Shown: positions 37,416-45,371, counted from the first letter of the stretch. The stretch is 64,000 bases of DNA from Arthrobacter humicola (GCF_022803015.1 NZ_JAFKON010000006.1:216570-280569), one strand, 5' to 3'. The notes: a model not told the origin generated them from the sequence alone. Numbers and translations: made by a program.

Positions 37416-37673
37416 TCAGATACCGGATATTCGTGTCTGATTTGGAGCTTCAAGTGTTCCTGTTTCAATGCACTTCGGGAAGTTCGAGAGTGCGAAGTCC
37501 TTGAGCTTGCTGTCGACGATCAGTTTGGCGACGGCTGCCGGGGATGAGCCAGTGGCCCCGATGGCTTCGATTTCTTTCTTGACTGACTCTTGATGAACGG
37601 TGGCCTCGGCGGCCGCCTGGCCCGCGAATATCGTCAGGATGGCGATACCAATGAACGCGCTAAGACTTATCAT
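37416..37673 (-). CDS. Small secreted protein
   Basis: This 85-residue product has a signal peptide (MISLSAFIGIAILTIFAGQAAA) and a short mature domain with SPAAVAKLIVDSKLKDFAL. ATG 37673 overlaps the TGA of the upstream gene (ATGA), which decides this start over ATG 37688. Family not recognised. Confidence 0.65.
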   Translation of the reverse strand: MISLSAFIGIAILTIFAGQAAAEATVHQESVKKEIEAIGATGSSPAAVAKLIVDSKLKDFALSNFPKCIETGTLEAPNQTRISGI

Positions 37674-38038
37674 TTTCTGGCGCTCCATGAGTGGCGACGA
37701 AGCAGGATGAAAACGAAGAACGACAGCGAGGTCAGCAAAGGGATTGCAGCAGCAGCCAGCGGGAAATACCGGACCTGGAATGACTTGACCACCGACCCGT
37801 CTCGCATTCCGAAGGCACATTCGACTCCCAACGGGGCGAAGCTATAGGCGCCCCCAGGGAACGACGGCGAGCCCTCGGGGCCGTGGATGAGCCCGGCCGG
37901 CAATAACTTCCTGTAGCAGAAGTTCGAAAACGTGGAATATCTGTGGGACATGAGAACTGAGTCGATTGTTCCGACAGCGAAGTACCAGAGGACAGACAGC
38001 AGCAGGAAGACCCACAAGAACACCGGTGTTTTTCGCAC
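37670..38038 (-). CDS. 122-residue membrane protein coupled to secreted protein
   Basis: GTG 38038 follows AGGGG. There is a helix at residues 6-26, an extracellular-type middle with three Cys residues, and a second helix at residues 93-113. It overlaps the following secreted-protein gene by four bases, so the two are translated together. No known family. Confidence 0.7.
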   Translation of the reverse strand: MRKTPVFLWVFLLLSVLWYFAVGTIDSVLMSHRYSTFSNFCYRKLLPAGLIHGPEGSPSFPGGAYSFAPLGVECAFGMRDGSVVKSFQVRYFPLAAAAIPLLTSLSFFVFILLRRHSWSARK

Positions 38039-38460
38039 GATTGCCCCTAATGAGTAATGGCATCACTCTCTCACATAGCGTTGAATTGTCTCTGCATTTT
38101 TCCTTGTGCTGTTGAAAGGGCGCGCCATCCTGAGTGCCGACCGGCATCTGGGCCAGAACGGTCACCTCGACCAAGGCAGAGTTGTCTGCGGTGAGGTCTT
38201 GGACGGCCCGAACAATACCTAATAGCCCGGATCTGCGCAGCCAGCCGAGGCAAGCCGATCAACCCCGGCAAGCACGCCACGGAAGCGGACTAGCCTGATG
38301 GCGAACCGACGGCTGACTCCCCCAATCGCCTACAGAAGCTAAAGAAGTGGCGCAAGAGTTGAGTCGTGATCTGGTTCCCCGCCGTTTCGACCAAGGAGGT
38401 GGGTGCACGATCAATAGATATATTGCAAAAACGATGGAAAGACGAGGCGGAAGGATCCGG
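38039..38460. other. Gene-free interval
   Basis: About 420 bases with no convincing gene in any frame; the open frames present lack ribosome sites and leaderless spacing. The composition is mixed. An AAAACGATGG tract occurs near 38427, similar to the ACGATCGT sites at 36881 and 39050. Confidence 0.5.
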
Positions 38461-38694
38461 CTATTCCGCGCCGTTGCTCTTCCGCTTGCCGAGCCACTGC
38501 TCGCGGTACGCGTCGGTTTCCCTCTTTTGCTTCTGGCCCCGCTCTGCTGCCCAGGCGACAACGAAGTAGATCAGAACCATTCCTAGAGCGAACTGCCAAT
38601 TAATGAGCACCCCGGCTAGGAGGCCAAGCAGGACACCGGCAGCGACTTTAATCAGCCATCGGGTTACCGTTCGTGGTCGGTCGCTATTGAACAT
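38461..38694 (-). CDS. 77-residue two-helix membrane protein
   Basis: The product has two helices (residues about 12-30 and 33-51) and a charged tail. TACCGT (38700-38705, minus strand) is 5 bases before ATG 38694. The leader GTGAGCCATG is shared with the gene at 39018. Unknown function. Confidence 0.75.
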   Translation of the reverse strand: MFNSDRPRTVTRWLIKVAAGVLLGLLAGVLINWQFALGMVLIYFVVAWAAERGQKQKRETDAYREQWLGKRKSNGAE

Positions 38695-38772
38695 GGCTCA
38701 CGGTAACACCGACAGGTACGCACTGAACTGGCCGGTCGTTCGCAGAAACGATGGGCTTATGAGGAGAGCTGG

Positions 38773-39018
38773 TCATGCCTCTGGATGCCTAGGGTCTTTG
38801 CCTCGTTCGCGCCAGTAGTCGTCCCGTTGCTTCCGCACGAATCTGACAAGATACACCACCAGGGCCACTGTGAGGATGGCCTGAATGGCCACGACGATCC
38901 ACTCCCACGGTGCGGTGCGCAGTGCCGGTATCCACGCGGGTATCAGGAAAACGGCGACCATCGCCACCATGGCGACCAGGGCGGGGAGGCCAATGTGTTG
39001 CCGTTGCGGGGTGTTCAT
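38773..39018 (-). CDS. 81-residue two-helix membrane protein
   Basis: Two helices (residues about 10-30 and 40-62) are followed by KQRDDYWRERGKDPRHPEA, a charged tail. TAGGGT (39024-39029, minus strand) lies 5 bases before ATG 39018. The topology is like the preceding gene, but the sequences are not clearly homologous. Confidence 0.75.
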   Translation of the reverse strand: MNTPQRQHIGLPALVAMVAMVAVFLIPAWIPALRTAPWEWIVVAIQAILTVALVVYLVRFVRKQRDDYWRERGKDPRHPEA

Positions 39019-39046
39019 GGCTCACCCTATCCATTCCGATTCTTAA

Positions 39047-39058
39047 AAACGATCGTTT
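39047..39058. promoter_or_regulatory. Perfect 12-bp palindrome
   Basis: AAACGATCGTTT is a perfect palindrome 29 bases upstream of the small membrane gene. AAAACGATCGT occurs again at 36878-36888, beside another small gene of the region. It may be a regulator site shared within the accessory region; unproven. Confidence 0.35.
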
Positions 39059-39160
39059 GCTGAGTGCCAGCATGGCGGCCAGCCATGGGTGGCTGACCCT
39101 CGGAAATTAAAGGGAACTGCTTTATCATTACCCTTCTCATAAACTACTTCTTATAACAAG

Positions 39161-39173
39161 CTCAAGAGTTGAG
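39161..39173. promoter_or_regulatory. Dyad upstream of the resolvase gene
   Basis: CTCAAGAGTTGAG is an inverted repeat (5-bp arms, 3-base centre) in an AT-rich stretch 20 bases before the resolvase. Resolvases often bind dyads in their own promoter region, which double as recombination sites. Only one copy is seen here, so a full res site is not shown. Confidence 0.35.
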
Positions 39174-39195
39174 TAACTGAGAATGGGGAATGGGA

Positions 39196-39771
39196 ATGGC
39201 ACTGGTTGGATATATGCGAGTCAGCACGGCAGATCAAAACACAGACGGGCAGCCCGATGCGCTGTTAGCGGCCGGGGTCAAAGCTGACCCCCGCCACCTG
39301 TTCCAAGACCACGGCGTCAGCGGGGCGAAGGCCGAGCGTCCAGGCCTCACCCAGTGTCTGGATTCCCTGCGGGAAGGCGACACGCTGGTAGTCGCCAAGC
39401 TGGACCGCTTGGGGCGGTCCCTCGGGAATCTCGTGCAGTTGTTCCAAGAACTGGCGGAACAGGGTGTGGGGGTTCGGGTGCTGGACAACCCCATGCTTAG
39501 CACGGACGGCAACAGTGCCCAAGCGAAGCTCATGCTGGGTATCTACGGGGCGTTCGCTGAATACGAACGTGACCTACTCCGCGAGCGCACGAACATCGGG
39601 CTTGCTGCGGCGCGTGCGCGCGGCCGCAACGGGGGGCGGCCGAAACTGCTGGACAGCGCGAAGGTCAACAGGGCGAAGCAGCTGCACGCCGCTGGGGTCA
39701 TGAGCCCCCAGGAAATAGCGGACGCTGTGGGCGTCTCGGTTGCCACGCTCTACCGCTACCTCGCCAAGTGA
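39196..39771 (+). CDS. Serine recombinase (resolvase/invertase family)
   Basis: The 191-residue protein is a complete small serine recombinase. The N domain has VGYMRVSTADQN with the nucleophilic Ser, KLDRLGRSLGNLVQLF and AEYERDLLRERT, and a C-terminal helix-turn-helix (MSPQEIADAVGVSVATLYRYL). ATG 39190 is also in frame; 39196 gives the usual MALVGY start. No transposase is adjacent, so it may resolve or move the region as a lone unit, or be a remnant of a Tn3-like element. Confidence 0.9.
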   Translation: MALVGYMRVSTADQNTDGQPDALLAAGVKADPRHLFQDHGVSGAKAERPGLTQCLDSLREGDTLVVAKLDRLGRSLGNLVQLFQELAEQGVGVRVLDNPMLSTDGNSAQAKLMLGIYGAFAEYERDLLRERTNIGLAAARARGRNGGRPKLLDSAKVNRAKQLHAAGVMSPQEIADAVGVSVATLYRYLAK

Positions 39772-39787
39772 ATATTGAGTCGAAGAA

Positions 39788-39813
39788 TGCCCCCGGGTTA
39801 CCCCTGGGGCTTT
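39788..39813 (+). terminator. Terminator after the resolvase
   Basis: GCCCC (39789-39793) pairs with GGGGC (39806-39810), followed by TTT. It lies 17 bases after the resolvase stop. The stem is short, so strength is uncertain. Confidence 0.55.
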
Positions 39814-39895
39814 CGTGTGACAAATTGCAGATCATGAGGGCCCCGGCAACTTGCGTCTCGCGTTACCGTGGCCTTTGGCTTGTGTGTCGCTTACA

Positions 39896-41008
39896 TCAGC
39901 GGAGTAGGTATTCGTGCAAAGGTGGCACACCCGCCATGCTAATAAACCGAGCCGCGTTTGAGTATCCAACTGCCGTACCGGCCGAGGTTCTGATTGGAGG
40001 GTAGGGAATCTGGTTCCACCATGCCGCGCATGCGGCCAGTTCGGGACGAGCATCCACGGCTTCGACAAACCGAGGTACCACATCAGGATCGTGTTGATCT
40101 ATCCCCGTGTCCGATATCGCAATTTCGACGGCCCGCTGTTGCTGTTTCGACGAGAGGGGAGGGCTTTCAAGGTTTGCTTTAAGACTCTCTATGCGGGCGT
40201 ATGGCAACCTGAGGTATCCCGGCTTGAGGTAGTGCGGCACTAGTTTGAACTCAACGCCGGCCTCGTCCAAGAACTTCTTCTCCACATTCAACGCTTGGTC
40301 TTCCGCCACACCTCTGCAGGTGTAGCCGGGGACCGCCGCCGCAAACTTCTCTTGAAAGTTCTTGAGCGTTTGTGAGCCCGTGCGTTCGATTCGAGCGAGG
40401 CCGAGTATGTCGATGTGATCCAACCACCCCTCCCCCATCGGGAGTATGTCGAAGCCGATTTTCCCAAGGCCCCGACTGTAGAAATCAAGTCCGGTCTCGA
40501 TGTCCCCCTGTCCGGGCTGCAGGTCCCACAAGTAAAACAGAAGCGTAAGCCCTTGCAAGGCCGCATCATCAAGGCTGTCAACAACGTCGACCGCTCTCGC
40601 GATGCTGGCCCGAGCCCTACGGTCGCCGTCGCGAGTCCGCTCACCAAGTAGGTTGGCTAAGAGATCGTAGTCCGCCTCGCGTTCTGTTGACGCGGCCCCG
40701 ATCTGTGCCCGCTTAAGAAGCACTTGGAACGCCGGGTCTTTGAGCGCGTCCAAGGTTCCCTCGTGCGCAAGCACGTCTAGTAACTTTTGGTCGAACAGTC
40801 CGATTCGGCTCTGTGCCACCACTTGACCCTCAGCTACATACGTCGCCGCCACTTCCTTGCGGATGGTGTCTAAGATGCGGTCACCCTCCTCCCGCAGCGC
40901 TACCTCCATTTCCTGTTTCGTCGGGCCCAGTTGAAAAGTTTGGTTGATGACGTCGCCGTGCACTTGAACCTGGGAGGATCCAGATCCCGCCTTCTGGCTC
41001 TGAGTCAC
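39896..41008 (-). CDS. LPO_1073/Vpar_1526-like family protein
   Basis: This 370-residue protein starts with a short motif, MTQSQKAGSGSSQVQVHGD, rich in Gln, Ser and Gly, then a helical region (EVALREEGDRILDTIRKEVAATYVAEGQ). The DPAFQVLLKRAQIGAASTEREADYDLLANLLGER block and the AVDVVDSLDDAALQGLTLLFYLW block match what I recall of the LPO_1073/Vpar_1526 family, of unknown function. GTG 41008 overlaps the stop of the 65-residue membrane gene (GTGA). No signal peptide or membrane segment. GC content is well below that of the rest of the window, pointing to transfer. Confidence 0.7.
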   Translation of the reverse strand: MTQSQKAGSGSSQVQVHGDVINQTFQLGPTKQEMEVALREEGDRILDTIRKEVAATYVAEGQVVAQSRIGLFDQKLLDVLAHEGTLDALKDPAFQVLLKRAQIGAASTEREADYDLLANLLGERTRDGDRRARASIARAVDVVDSLDDAALQGLTLLFYLWDLQPGQGDIETGLDFYSRGLGKIGFDILPMGEGWLDHIDILGLARIERTGSQTLKNFQEKFAAAVPGYTCRGVAEDQALNVEKKFLDEAGVEFKLVPHYLKPGYLRLPYARIESLKANLESPPLSSKQQQRAVEIAISDTGIDQHDPDVVPRFVEAVDARPELAACAAWWNQIPYPPIRTSAGTAVGYSNAARFISMAGVPPLHEYLLR

Positions 41009-41079
41009 TTGCCGCGTTCCTGGAGGTAGTCATGTCCAACTTGGTTCTGAGTGGCGTCATTTCCCGCCTTCTGGCTCTG
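40985..41079 (-). repeat. 18-bp direct repeat encoding the shared motif
   Basis: CAGAGCCAGAAGGCGGGA (minus strand) occurs at 41062-41079, in the tail of the membrane gene, and at 40985-41002, at the start of the following gene. The two copies are identical at every base, 77 bases apart. This shows either recent duplication of the motif or strong constraint. Confidence 0.9.
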
Positions 41080-41202
41080 CCGCACCAATTGCTTCTTCGT
41101 TGTGATTCTCCACGTGACCGCTGAACCGGCCCCACCCCCAACAAGCAGGCCGATCACGAGCATAACCAGCTCGGTACCGAGCCCATCGAAAAATCCATCC
41201 AT
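41005..41202 (-). CDS. 65-residue single-pass membrane protein with C-terminal Q/G motif
   Basis: ATG 41202 has a strong AGGGGGGA upstream. The product has one helix (residues about 11-30, with VGGGAG), a basic stretch (RITTKKQLVR), and a C-terminal tail QSQKAGNDATQNQVGHD. The tail matches residues 3-19 of the next protein in 10 of 17 positions. It overlaps that gene by four bases. The small membrane protein could anchor or be controlled by the downstream protein. Confidence 0.8.
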   Translation of the reverse strand: MDGFFDGLGTELVMLVIGLLVGGGAGSAVTWRITTKKQLVRQSQKAGNDATQNQVGHDYLQERGK

Positions 41203-41517
41203 AGTGTCCCCCCTAGTAAGCCGTTCCGAATAGAGTATCTCCACTGCACGGCCCTCACGGGCGGGCAAGCCACGACCGCAGCCTTGGAAGATACCGCCCA
41301 CCCTGGGGCACTGGGCGTGTCTGAGTGCCCTTGGGATGCATGAGCGTGACGGCAAGTGCCCCACCAGTTCGGCAAACGGCCACAAAGCCTCGTGTGGGCT
41401 CCAGCCGCACGTCGCGATTGCGGACTGTATCCATTTTGTATCCACCATTCGGAGAAAAGGATGGATTTTGGGGGAACGGGAAGGATCAGGCCCTGATCGT
41501 CTCTAAGCGAGAAAACA
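41203..41517. other. Gene-free interval between the cassette and tRNA-Met
   Basis: About 315 bases hold the cassette promoter and the right edge of the accessory region. A frame extending the membrane gene upstream to 41448 is open but lacks a ribosome site and looks non-coding. No attachment-site copy of the tRNA 3' ends was found at the left edge by eye. Confidence 0.5.
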
Positions 41518-41518
41518 G

Positions 41519-41555
41519 AAAGACCCCCGGAATCTCAATGATTCCGGGGGTCTTG
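41519..41555 (-). terminator. Terminator after tRNA-Met
   Basis: The arms AGACCCCCGGAAT (41521-41533) and ATTCCGGGGGTCT (41541-41553) are perfectly complementary, 13 bp, with a 7-base loop. On the minus strand it ends in CTTT, just downstream of tRNA-Met. Confidence 0.9.
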
Positions 41556-41559
41556 TCTG

Positions 41560-41633
41560 TAGCGGTGGGGAGGCTCGATCTCCCGACCTCACGATTATGA
41601 GTCGTGCGCTCTAACCAACTGAGCTACACCGCC
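41560..41633 (-). tRNA. tRNA-Met (CAT)
   Basis: The 74-base cloverleaf reads GGCGGTGTAGCTCAGTTGG at the 5' end, has the anticodon CAT within CGACTCATAATCG, the GGTCGGGAGATCGAGCC T region, and the acceptor end CACCGCT with discriminator A. The 3' CCA is not encoded. An elongator type is indicated by the G-U or standard pair at 1-72 and the D-arm. Confidence 0.95.
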
Positions 41634-41695
41634 GTAAATGAGGAAAACCTGCGCTAAGCCGGTCAAAAACCGCCTTGACACAGGCCCTCATTCAG

Positions 41696-41767
41696 AGCCC
41701 CCCACCGGAATCGATCCGGTGACCTCGTTCTTACCAAGAACGCGCTCTACCACTGAGCTAGGGGGGC
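41696..41767 (-). tRNA. tRNA-Thr (GGT)
   Basis: The 72-base cloverleaf starts GCCCCCCTAGCTCAGTGG, has anticodon GGT within GTTCTTGGTAAGAAC, a T arm ACCGGATCGATTCCGGT and a GGGGGGC acceptor with discriminator T. It precedes tRNA-Met by 62 bases on the same strand, so both are likely one transcript. Confidence 0.95.
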
Positions 41768-41944
41768 AACGAGTAAATACTCTACCGGAAGATTCGCCCA
41801 CCAACAAATCGGCGGCCGTACGACGCCGGACCGGCCGGAAACAGCGGAAATCCGGGCTCCCGGGGCGGTCCTGGGGGCCCGAATCGGCTCCCGGGACCAA
41901 TCGGCGGCCGCCGCTGTGACGAAGCGAACACGGGGCCGGAAGCT

Positions 41945-41984
41945 TAAACAAGAACGGACCGGCTCACAGGGAGCCGGCCCGTTC
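41945..41984 (-). terminator. Terminator after the DEAD-box helicase
   Basis: A 13-bp stem (41952-41964 with 41972-41984, one G-T pair) and CTTGTTT on the minus strand follow the helicase stop by about 20 bases. Confidence 0.85.
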
Positions 41985-42001
41985 TCAGAGGGTGCTAGTG
42001 G

Positions 42002-44140
42002 TTACCACTTGTTGCGGGGCTTGAAGCCGCCTTCGGTGCGGGGTTTGCGGGTGTCCGCGCCGAAGGTGCGCTGCTCGGAACGCTCGCTGAACGAGCGGCC
42101 GCCACGGTCAGCGGAGGACCGCTCGCCGTCGCCCTTGCGGAATTCGCGCTTGAAGCCGCCGTTGCCCTTGAAGTTGCCGCTGCCGCCGGAGTAGCCGCCA
42201 CGGTCTCCGCCGCGGTCGCCGCCACGGTTGCCCTGGTAGGAACCGCGGTCCCCGGCCGGCTTACGGCCGTTGTCGAGCTCCAGGTGGATCAGCTCGCCGC
42301 CGATCCGGGTGCGGGACAGCGCCTTGAGCTGATCGGCGCTCAGGTCCGCCGGGAGCTCCACGAGGGAGTGGTCCGAGCGGATGTCGATGCCGCCGATCTG
42401 GGCCGAGGAGATGCCGCCTTCGTTGGCAATGGCGCCAACGATGGAACCCGGCATGACGCGCTGGCGGCGTCCGACGGCGATCCGGTAGGTGGCGTTGCCC
42501 TCGGTCAGGGTGCGGGTCGGGCCGCGGGAGCCGAAGCCGTCCTTGGAGCGCTCGCGCTTCTGGAACTCGGGCGCTGCCGGCAGTTCCTTGACCAGCAGCG
42601 GCTGTCCGCCCTGGGCCATGACGGCCAGTGCGGCGGCGATTTCCGAGGCCGGCACGTTGTGCTCTTCCTCGTAGGAGGAGATCAGGTCGCGGAACGCTGC
42701 AACGTCCTCGGACGCGAGGGTCTCCGTGATGCGCTCGGCGAACTTGCCCAGGCGCAGCGTGTTGACGGTCTCGGCCGTGGGCAGGTGCATCTGCTCCACC
42801 GGCTGGCGGGTTGCCTTCTCGATGGAACGCAGCAGGTACTTCTCGCGCGGGGTCATGAACAGGATCGCGTCGCCGGAACGGCCTGCACGGCCGGTGCGGC
42901 CGATGCGGTGGACGTAGGACTCGGTGTCGTGCGGGATGTCGTAGTTGACCACATGGCTGACACGCTCGACGTCCAGGCCGCGGGCGGCGACGTCGGTGGC
43001 GACCAGGATGTCGATCTTGCCGTCGCGCAGGGCCTCGACCGTGCGCTCACGCTGCTGCTGCGGGATGTCGCCGTTGATGGCGGCAGCCTGGAAGCCGCGC
43101 GAGCGCAGCTTGTCGGCGAGGTCCTCGGTAGCCATCTTGGTGCGGACGAAGGCGATGACGCCCTCGAACTCTTCGACCTCGAGGATGCGGGTCAGCGCAT
43201 CGAGCTTGTGCGGGCCCATGACCTGCAGGTAGCGCTGGCGGGTGTTGGCGCCCGTGGTGGTCTTGGACTTGACCTGCACCTCGGCCGGGTTGTTCAGGTA
43301 CTGCTTGGAGAGCCGGCGGATCTGGCTCGGCATCGTGGCGGAGAACAGCGCAACCTGGCGGCCCGCGGGGGTCTGCTGGAAGATCTGCTCAACGTCTTCG
43401 GCGAAGCCCATGCGGAGCATCTCGTCGGCCTCATCCAGCACGAGGTACTGGAGTTCGGACAGGTCCAGGGAACCCTTGGCGATGTGGTCGATGACGCGGC
43501 CGGGGGTACCGACAACAACCTGGGCGCCGCGGCGCAGGCCGGCGAGCTGGGGGCCGTAGGCGGAGCCGCCGTACACCGGCAGGACGGTGAAGTCGTCGAT
43601 GTGCTTGGCGTAGGAGGTGAAGGCCTCGGCAACCTGGAGCGCGAGCTCACGGGTGGGGGCCAGCACCAGGGCCTGGGTCTTGCGGGACGGGCCGTTGAGG
43701 TCGTGGAGCTCGGCCAGGCGGGACAGTGCCGGTACTGCGAATGCTGCAGTCTTACCGGTACCCGTCTGGGCCAGGCCCACGACGTCGCGGCCTTCGAGCA
43801 GCAGCGGGATGGTTGCTGCCTGGATCGGGGACGGCTTCTCGTAGCCGACGTCCTGCAGAGCGGCCAGGACACGGCCATCGATGCCGAGGTCTACGAACTT
43901 GACGCCTTCTTCTTCGGCGTCCTCGTCCTTGGCCGGGGCGGAAGTGGCCTCGGTCTTGGTCTCTGCCTGCGGGGCAGCTTCGGTAGCTTCGGCGGCCGGT
44001 GCTACAACGTTTGCAGGAGCCTCGGTGAATTCCGGGGCGGAGCCGGCTGCGGGGGCAGCCGTTTCAGAAGTCTCGACGTCGGCCTGGGTGTTCTCGGTGG
44101 CGAGTTCGGTGTCGACGGAGTTGTTCTGATTTTCGGGCAT
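42002..44140 (-). CDS. deaD: DEAD-box ATP-dependent RNA helicase with RGG-like tail
   Basis: The 712-residue protein unwinds structured RNA and is typically needed in the cold and in ribosome assembly. Motifs in order: the Q motif region VGYEKPSPIQAATIP, AQTGTGKT (I), PTRELALQ (Ia), LDEADEML (II), FSATMP (III) and HRIGRTGRAG (VI). A long acidic Ala-rich N-terminal extension precedes the core, and a DbpA-like RNA-binding domain and an Arg-Gly-Gly-rich tail follow. The chosen ATG 44140 has GAGGAA upstream; ATG 44161 is possible. The upstream leader is long. Confidence 0.93.
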   Translation of the reverse strand: MPENQNNSVDTELATENTQADVETSETAAPAAGSAPEFTEAPANVVAPAAEATEAAPQAETKTEATSAPAKDEDAEEEGVKFVDLGIDGRVLAALQDVGYEKPSPIQAATIPLLLEGRDVVGLAQTGTGKTAAFAVPALSRLAELHDLNGPSRKTQALVLAPTRELALQVAEAFTSYAKHIDDFTVLPVYGGSAYGPQLAGLRRGAQVVVGTPGRVIDHIAKGSLDLSELQYLVLDEADEMLRMGFAEDVEQIFQQTPAGRQVALFSATMPSQIRRLSKQYLNNPAEVQVKSKTTTGANTRQRYLQVMGPHKLDALTRILEVEEFEGVIAFVRTKMATEDLADKLRSRGFQAAAINGDIPQQQRERTVEALRDGKIDILVATDVAARGLDVERVSHVVNYDIPHDTESYVHRIGRTGRAGRSGDAILFMTPREKYLLRSIEKATRQPVEQMHLPTAETVNTLRLGKFAERITETLASEDVAAFRDLISSYEEEHNVPASEIAAALAVMAQGGQPLLVKELPAAPEFQKRERSKDGFGSRGPTRTLTEGNATYRIAVGRRQRVMPGSIVGAIANEGGISSAQIGGIDIRSDHSLVELPADLSADQLKALSRTRIGGELIHLELDNGRKPAGDRGSYQGNRGGDRGGDRGGYSGGSGNFKGNGGFKREFRKGDGERSSADRGGRSFSERSEQRTFGADTRKPRTEGGFKPRNKW

Positions 44141-44530
44141 AGGTGAAATTTCCTCATCCATAGGGGCCAAGCGGCACAACCCGAGGTGAGCGGAGCCGCA
44201 GTACGCGTGACACGAATTGCCGGGCGTACGGTTGACCGGCGGGTCACATAGAAGTCCGGCGCTTTCGCAATCCCGTGGCAGGACTTCCCGCTGCATCTCT
44301 TGGCTGCTATCCCAGCAGTCTGTACAGCGTTTTCTTTTGCCGGCTCTCCCTATGAAAATGCCCGCATCACATTTGCGGGCCCCAACACTTGCCAGTCCTG
44401 CCTCAAGAATTGGGCAGGAATAAGGGATTTCCGGAGTGGGGGATATTTCAAGTGTAGGGCATGGAGCGGAACAGTGGTAATTGAGGGGCCGACGGGGGCT
44501 GGTGAGCTTGCGCACACCGGCTCCCCACGC
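44141..44530. other. Helicase leader and promoter region
   Basis: This 390-base gap lies between the MOSC stop and the helicase start, both on the minus strand. It holds the terminator hairpin at 44352-44380 and otherwise no gene. A long untranslated leader of about 200 bases is likely, as known for cold-shock helicases; this is inference. Confidence 0.5.
44352..44380 (-). terminator. Terminator or attenuator upstream of the helicase
   Basis: GCCCGCA and TGCGGGC (44360-44366 and 44374-44380) form a 7-bp stem with a 7-base loop, followed on the minus strand by ATTTTCAT. It ends the MOSC message, or, if transcription starts further upstream, could act in the helicase leader. Confidence 0.65.
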
Positions 44531-45184
44531 CTAGACCCCGAGACGGCGCTGCAGCTGTTCGAACCTCTGGTGGTACTCGGGCTGCAGGCGGATCTGGCCG
44601 TCGGCGTCGGCGTCGCGCAGGGCCTCCATGTCCTCCAGGGTGGGATCGGTGAACCACTTGGCGATTGTCACGCCGTGGGCAGGGACAAAGAGCCGGTGGA
44701 TGTGGTCTCCGGCCTCGATGCTGCCGGTCCGGACCACGCGGAGGTAGGTGCCCACCCTGCCGGCCTCGGTGAACCGCTGGACCCAGTGCGGCTCGCCCAT
44801 CCGCCGCTGGAAGGTGGCGCAGGGGATGCGCGGGGAGGTGACTTCCACCTCGACGTCCAGTCCGACCTTCCACCGTTCGCCGATCACGGCGTTGGAGGCG
44901 TTGAGGCCCGTGATCCGCAGGTTTTCGCCGAAGATGCCCGCTGGCATGTCCCGGTCGAGTTCGCCGGCCCAGTAGTCGGCGTCGCCCTGCGAGTACGCGT
45001 AGAGTGCCTGGTCCTCGCCGCCGTGGTGGATCCTGCTCGCCTGGATATCACCGCGCAGGCCAAGTTTGTGGACTTTCACCGGTCCGTCCACGGGGCGCTT
45101 GTCGATCGCGGTGACCCCGACGCTGCCGGGATCATCGAGCAGCTGGTGAACCCTGCAGACAGCAAGCACGGATGCGGTTTCCAT
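44531..45184 (-). CDS. MOSC-domain protein
   Basis: The 217-residue protein has a MOSC fold (DRDMPAGIFGENLRITG, NAVIGERWKVGLDVEVEVTSPRIPC) with the conserved Cys. MOSC proteins bind molybdenum cofactor or sulfur carriers; YiiM-like members reduce N-hydroxylated compounds. TACACT (45191-45196, minus strand) is 6 bases before ATG 45184. It is divergent from the YgiB-like gene. Confidence 0.9.
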   Translation of the reverse strand: METASVLAVCRVHQLLDDPGSVGVTAIDKRPVDGPVKVHKLGLRGDIQASRIHHGGEDQALYAYSQGDADYWAGELDRDMPAGIFGENLRITGLNASNAVIGERWKVGLDVEVEVTSPRIPCATFQRRMGEPHWVQRFTEAGRVGTYLRVVRTGSIEAGDHIHRLFVPAHGVTIAKWFTDPTLEDMEALRDADADGQIRLQPEYHQRFEQLQRRLGV

Positions 45185-45371
45185 GGCACCAGTGTAGGCC
45201 TGCGGCGTGCCCGCGGCCCCGGACTCAGCGCCGGCACGCTTCCCACGCGCCCGCCGCAGACACGTCACGCCCTTTCCATCGCCCGGGATCCGGAGGCCGG
45301 TTAGGCTGGCGTCGGGAAAAGCACGCAAGCCTTCCGCGGGATACCCTGCGGCCAGACGTGAGGGGACAGAT

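Noticed and set aside
39190..39771. Complete transposon around the resolvase
   Set aside because: No transposase gene and no long terminal inverted repeats were found on either side.
41005..41448. 147-residue version of the small membrane protein
   Set aside because: The extra 82 residues lack a ribosome site and are of shadow-like composition; ATG 41202 has a strong AGGGGGGA.
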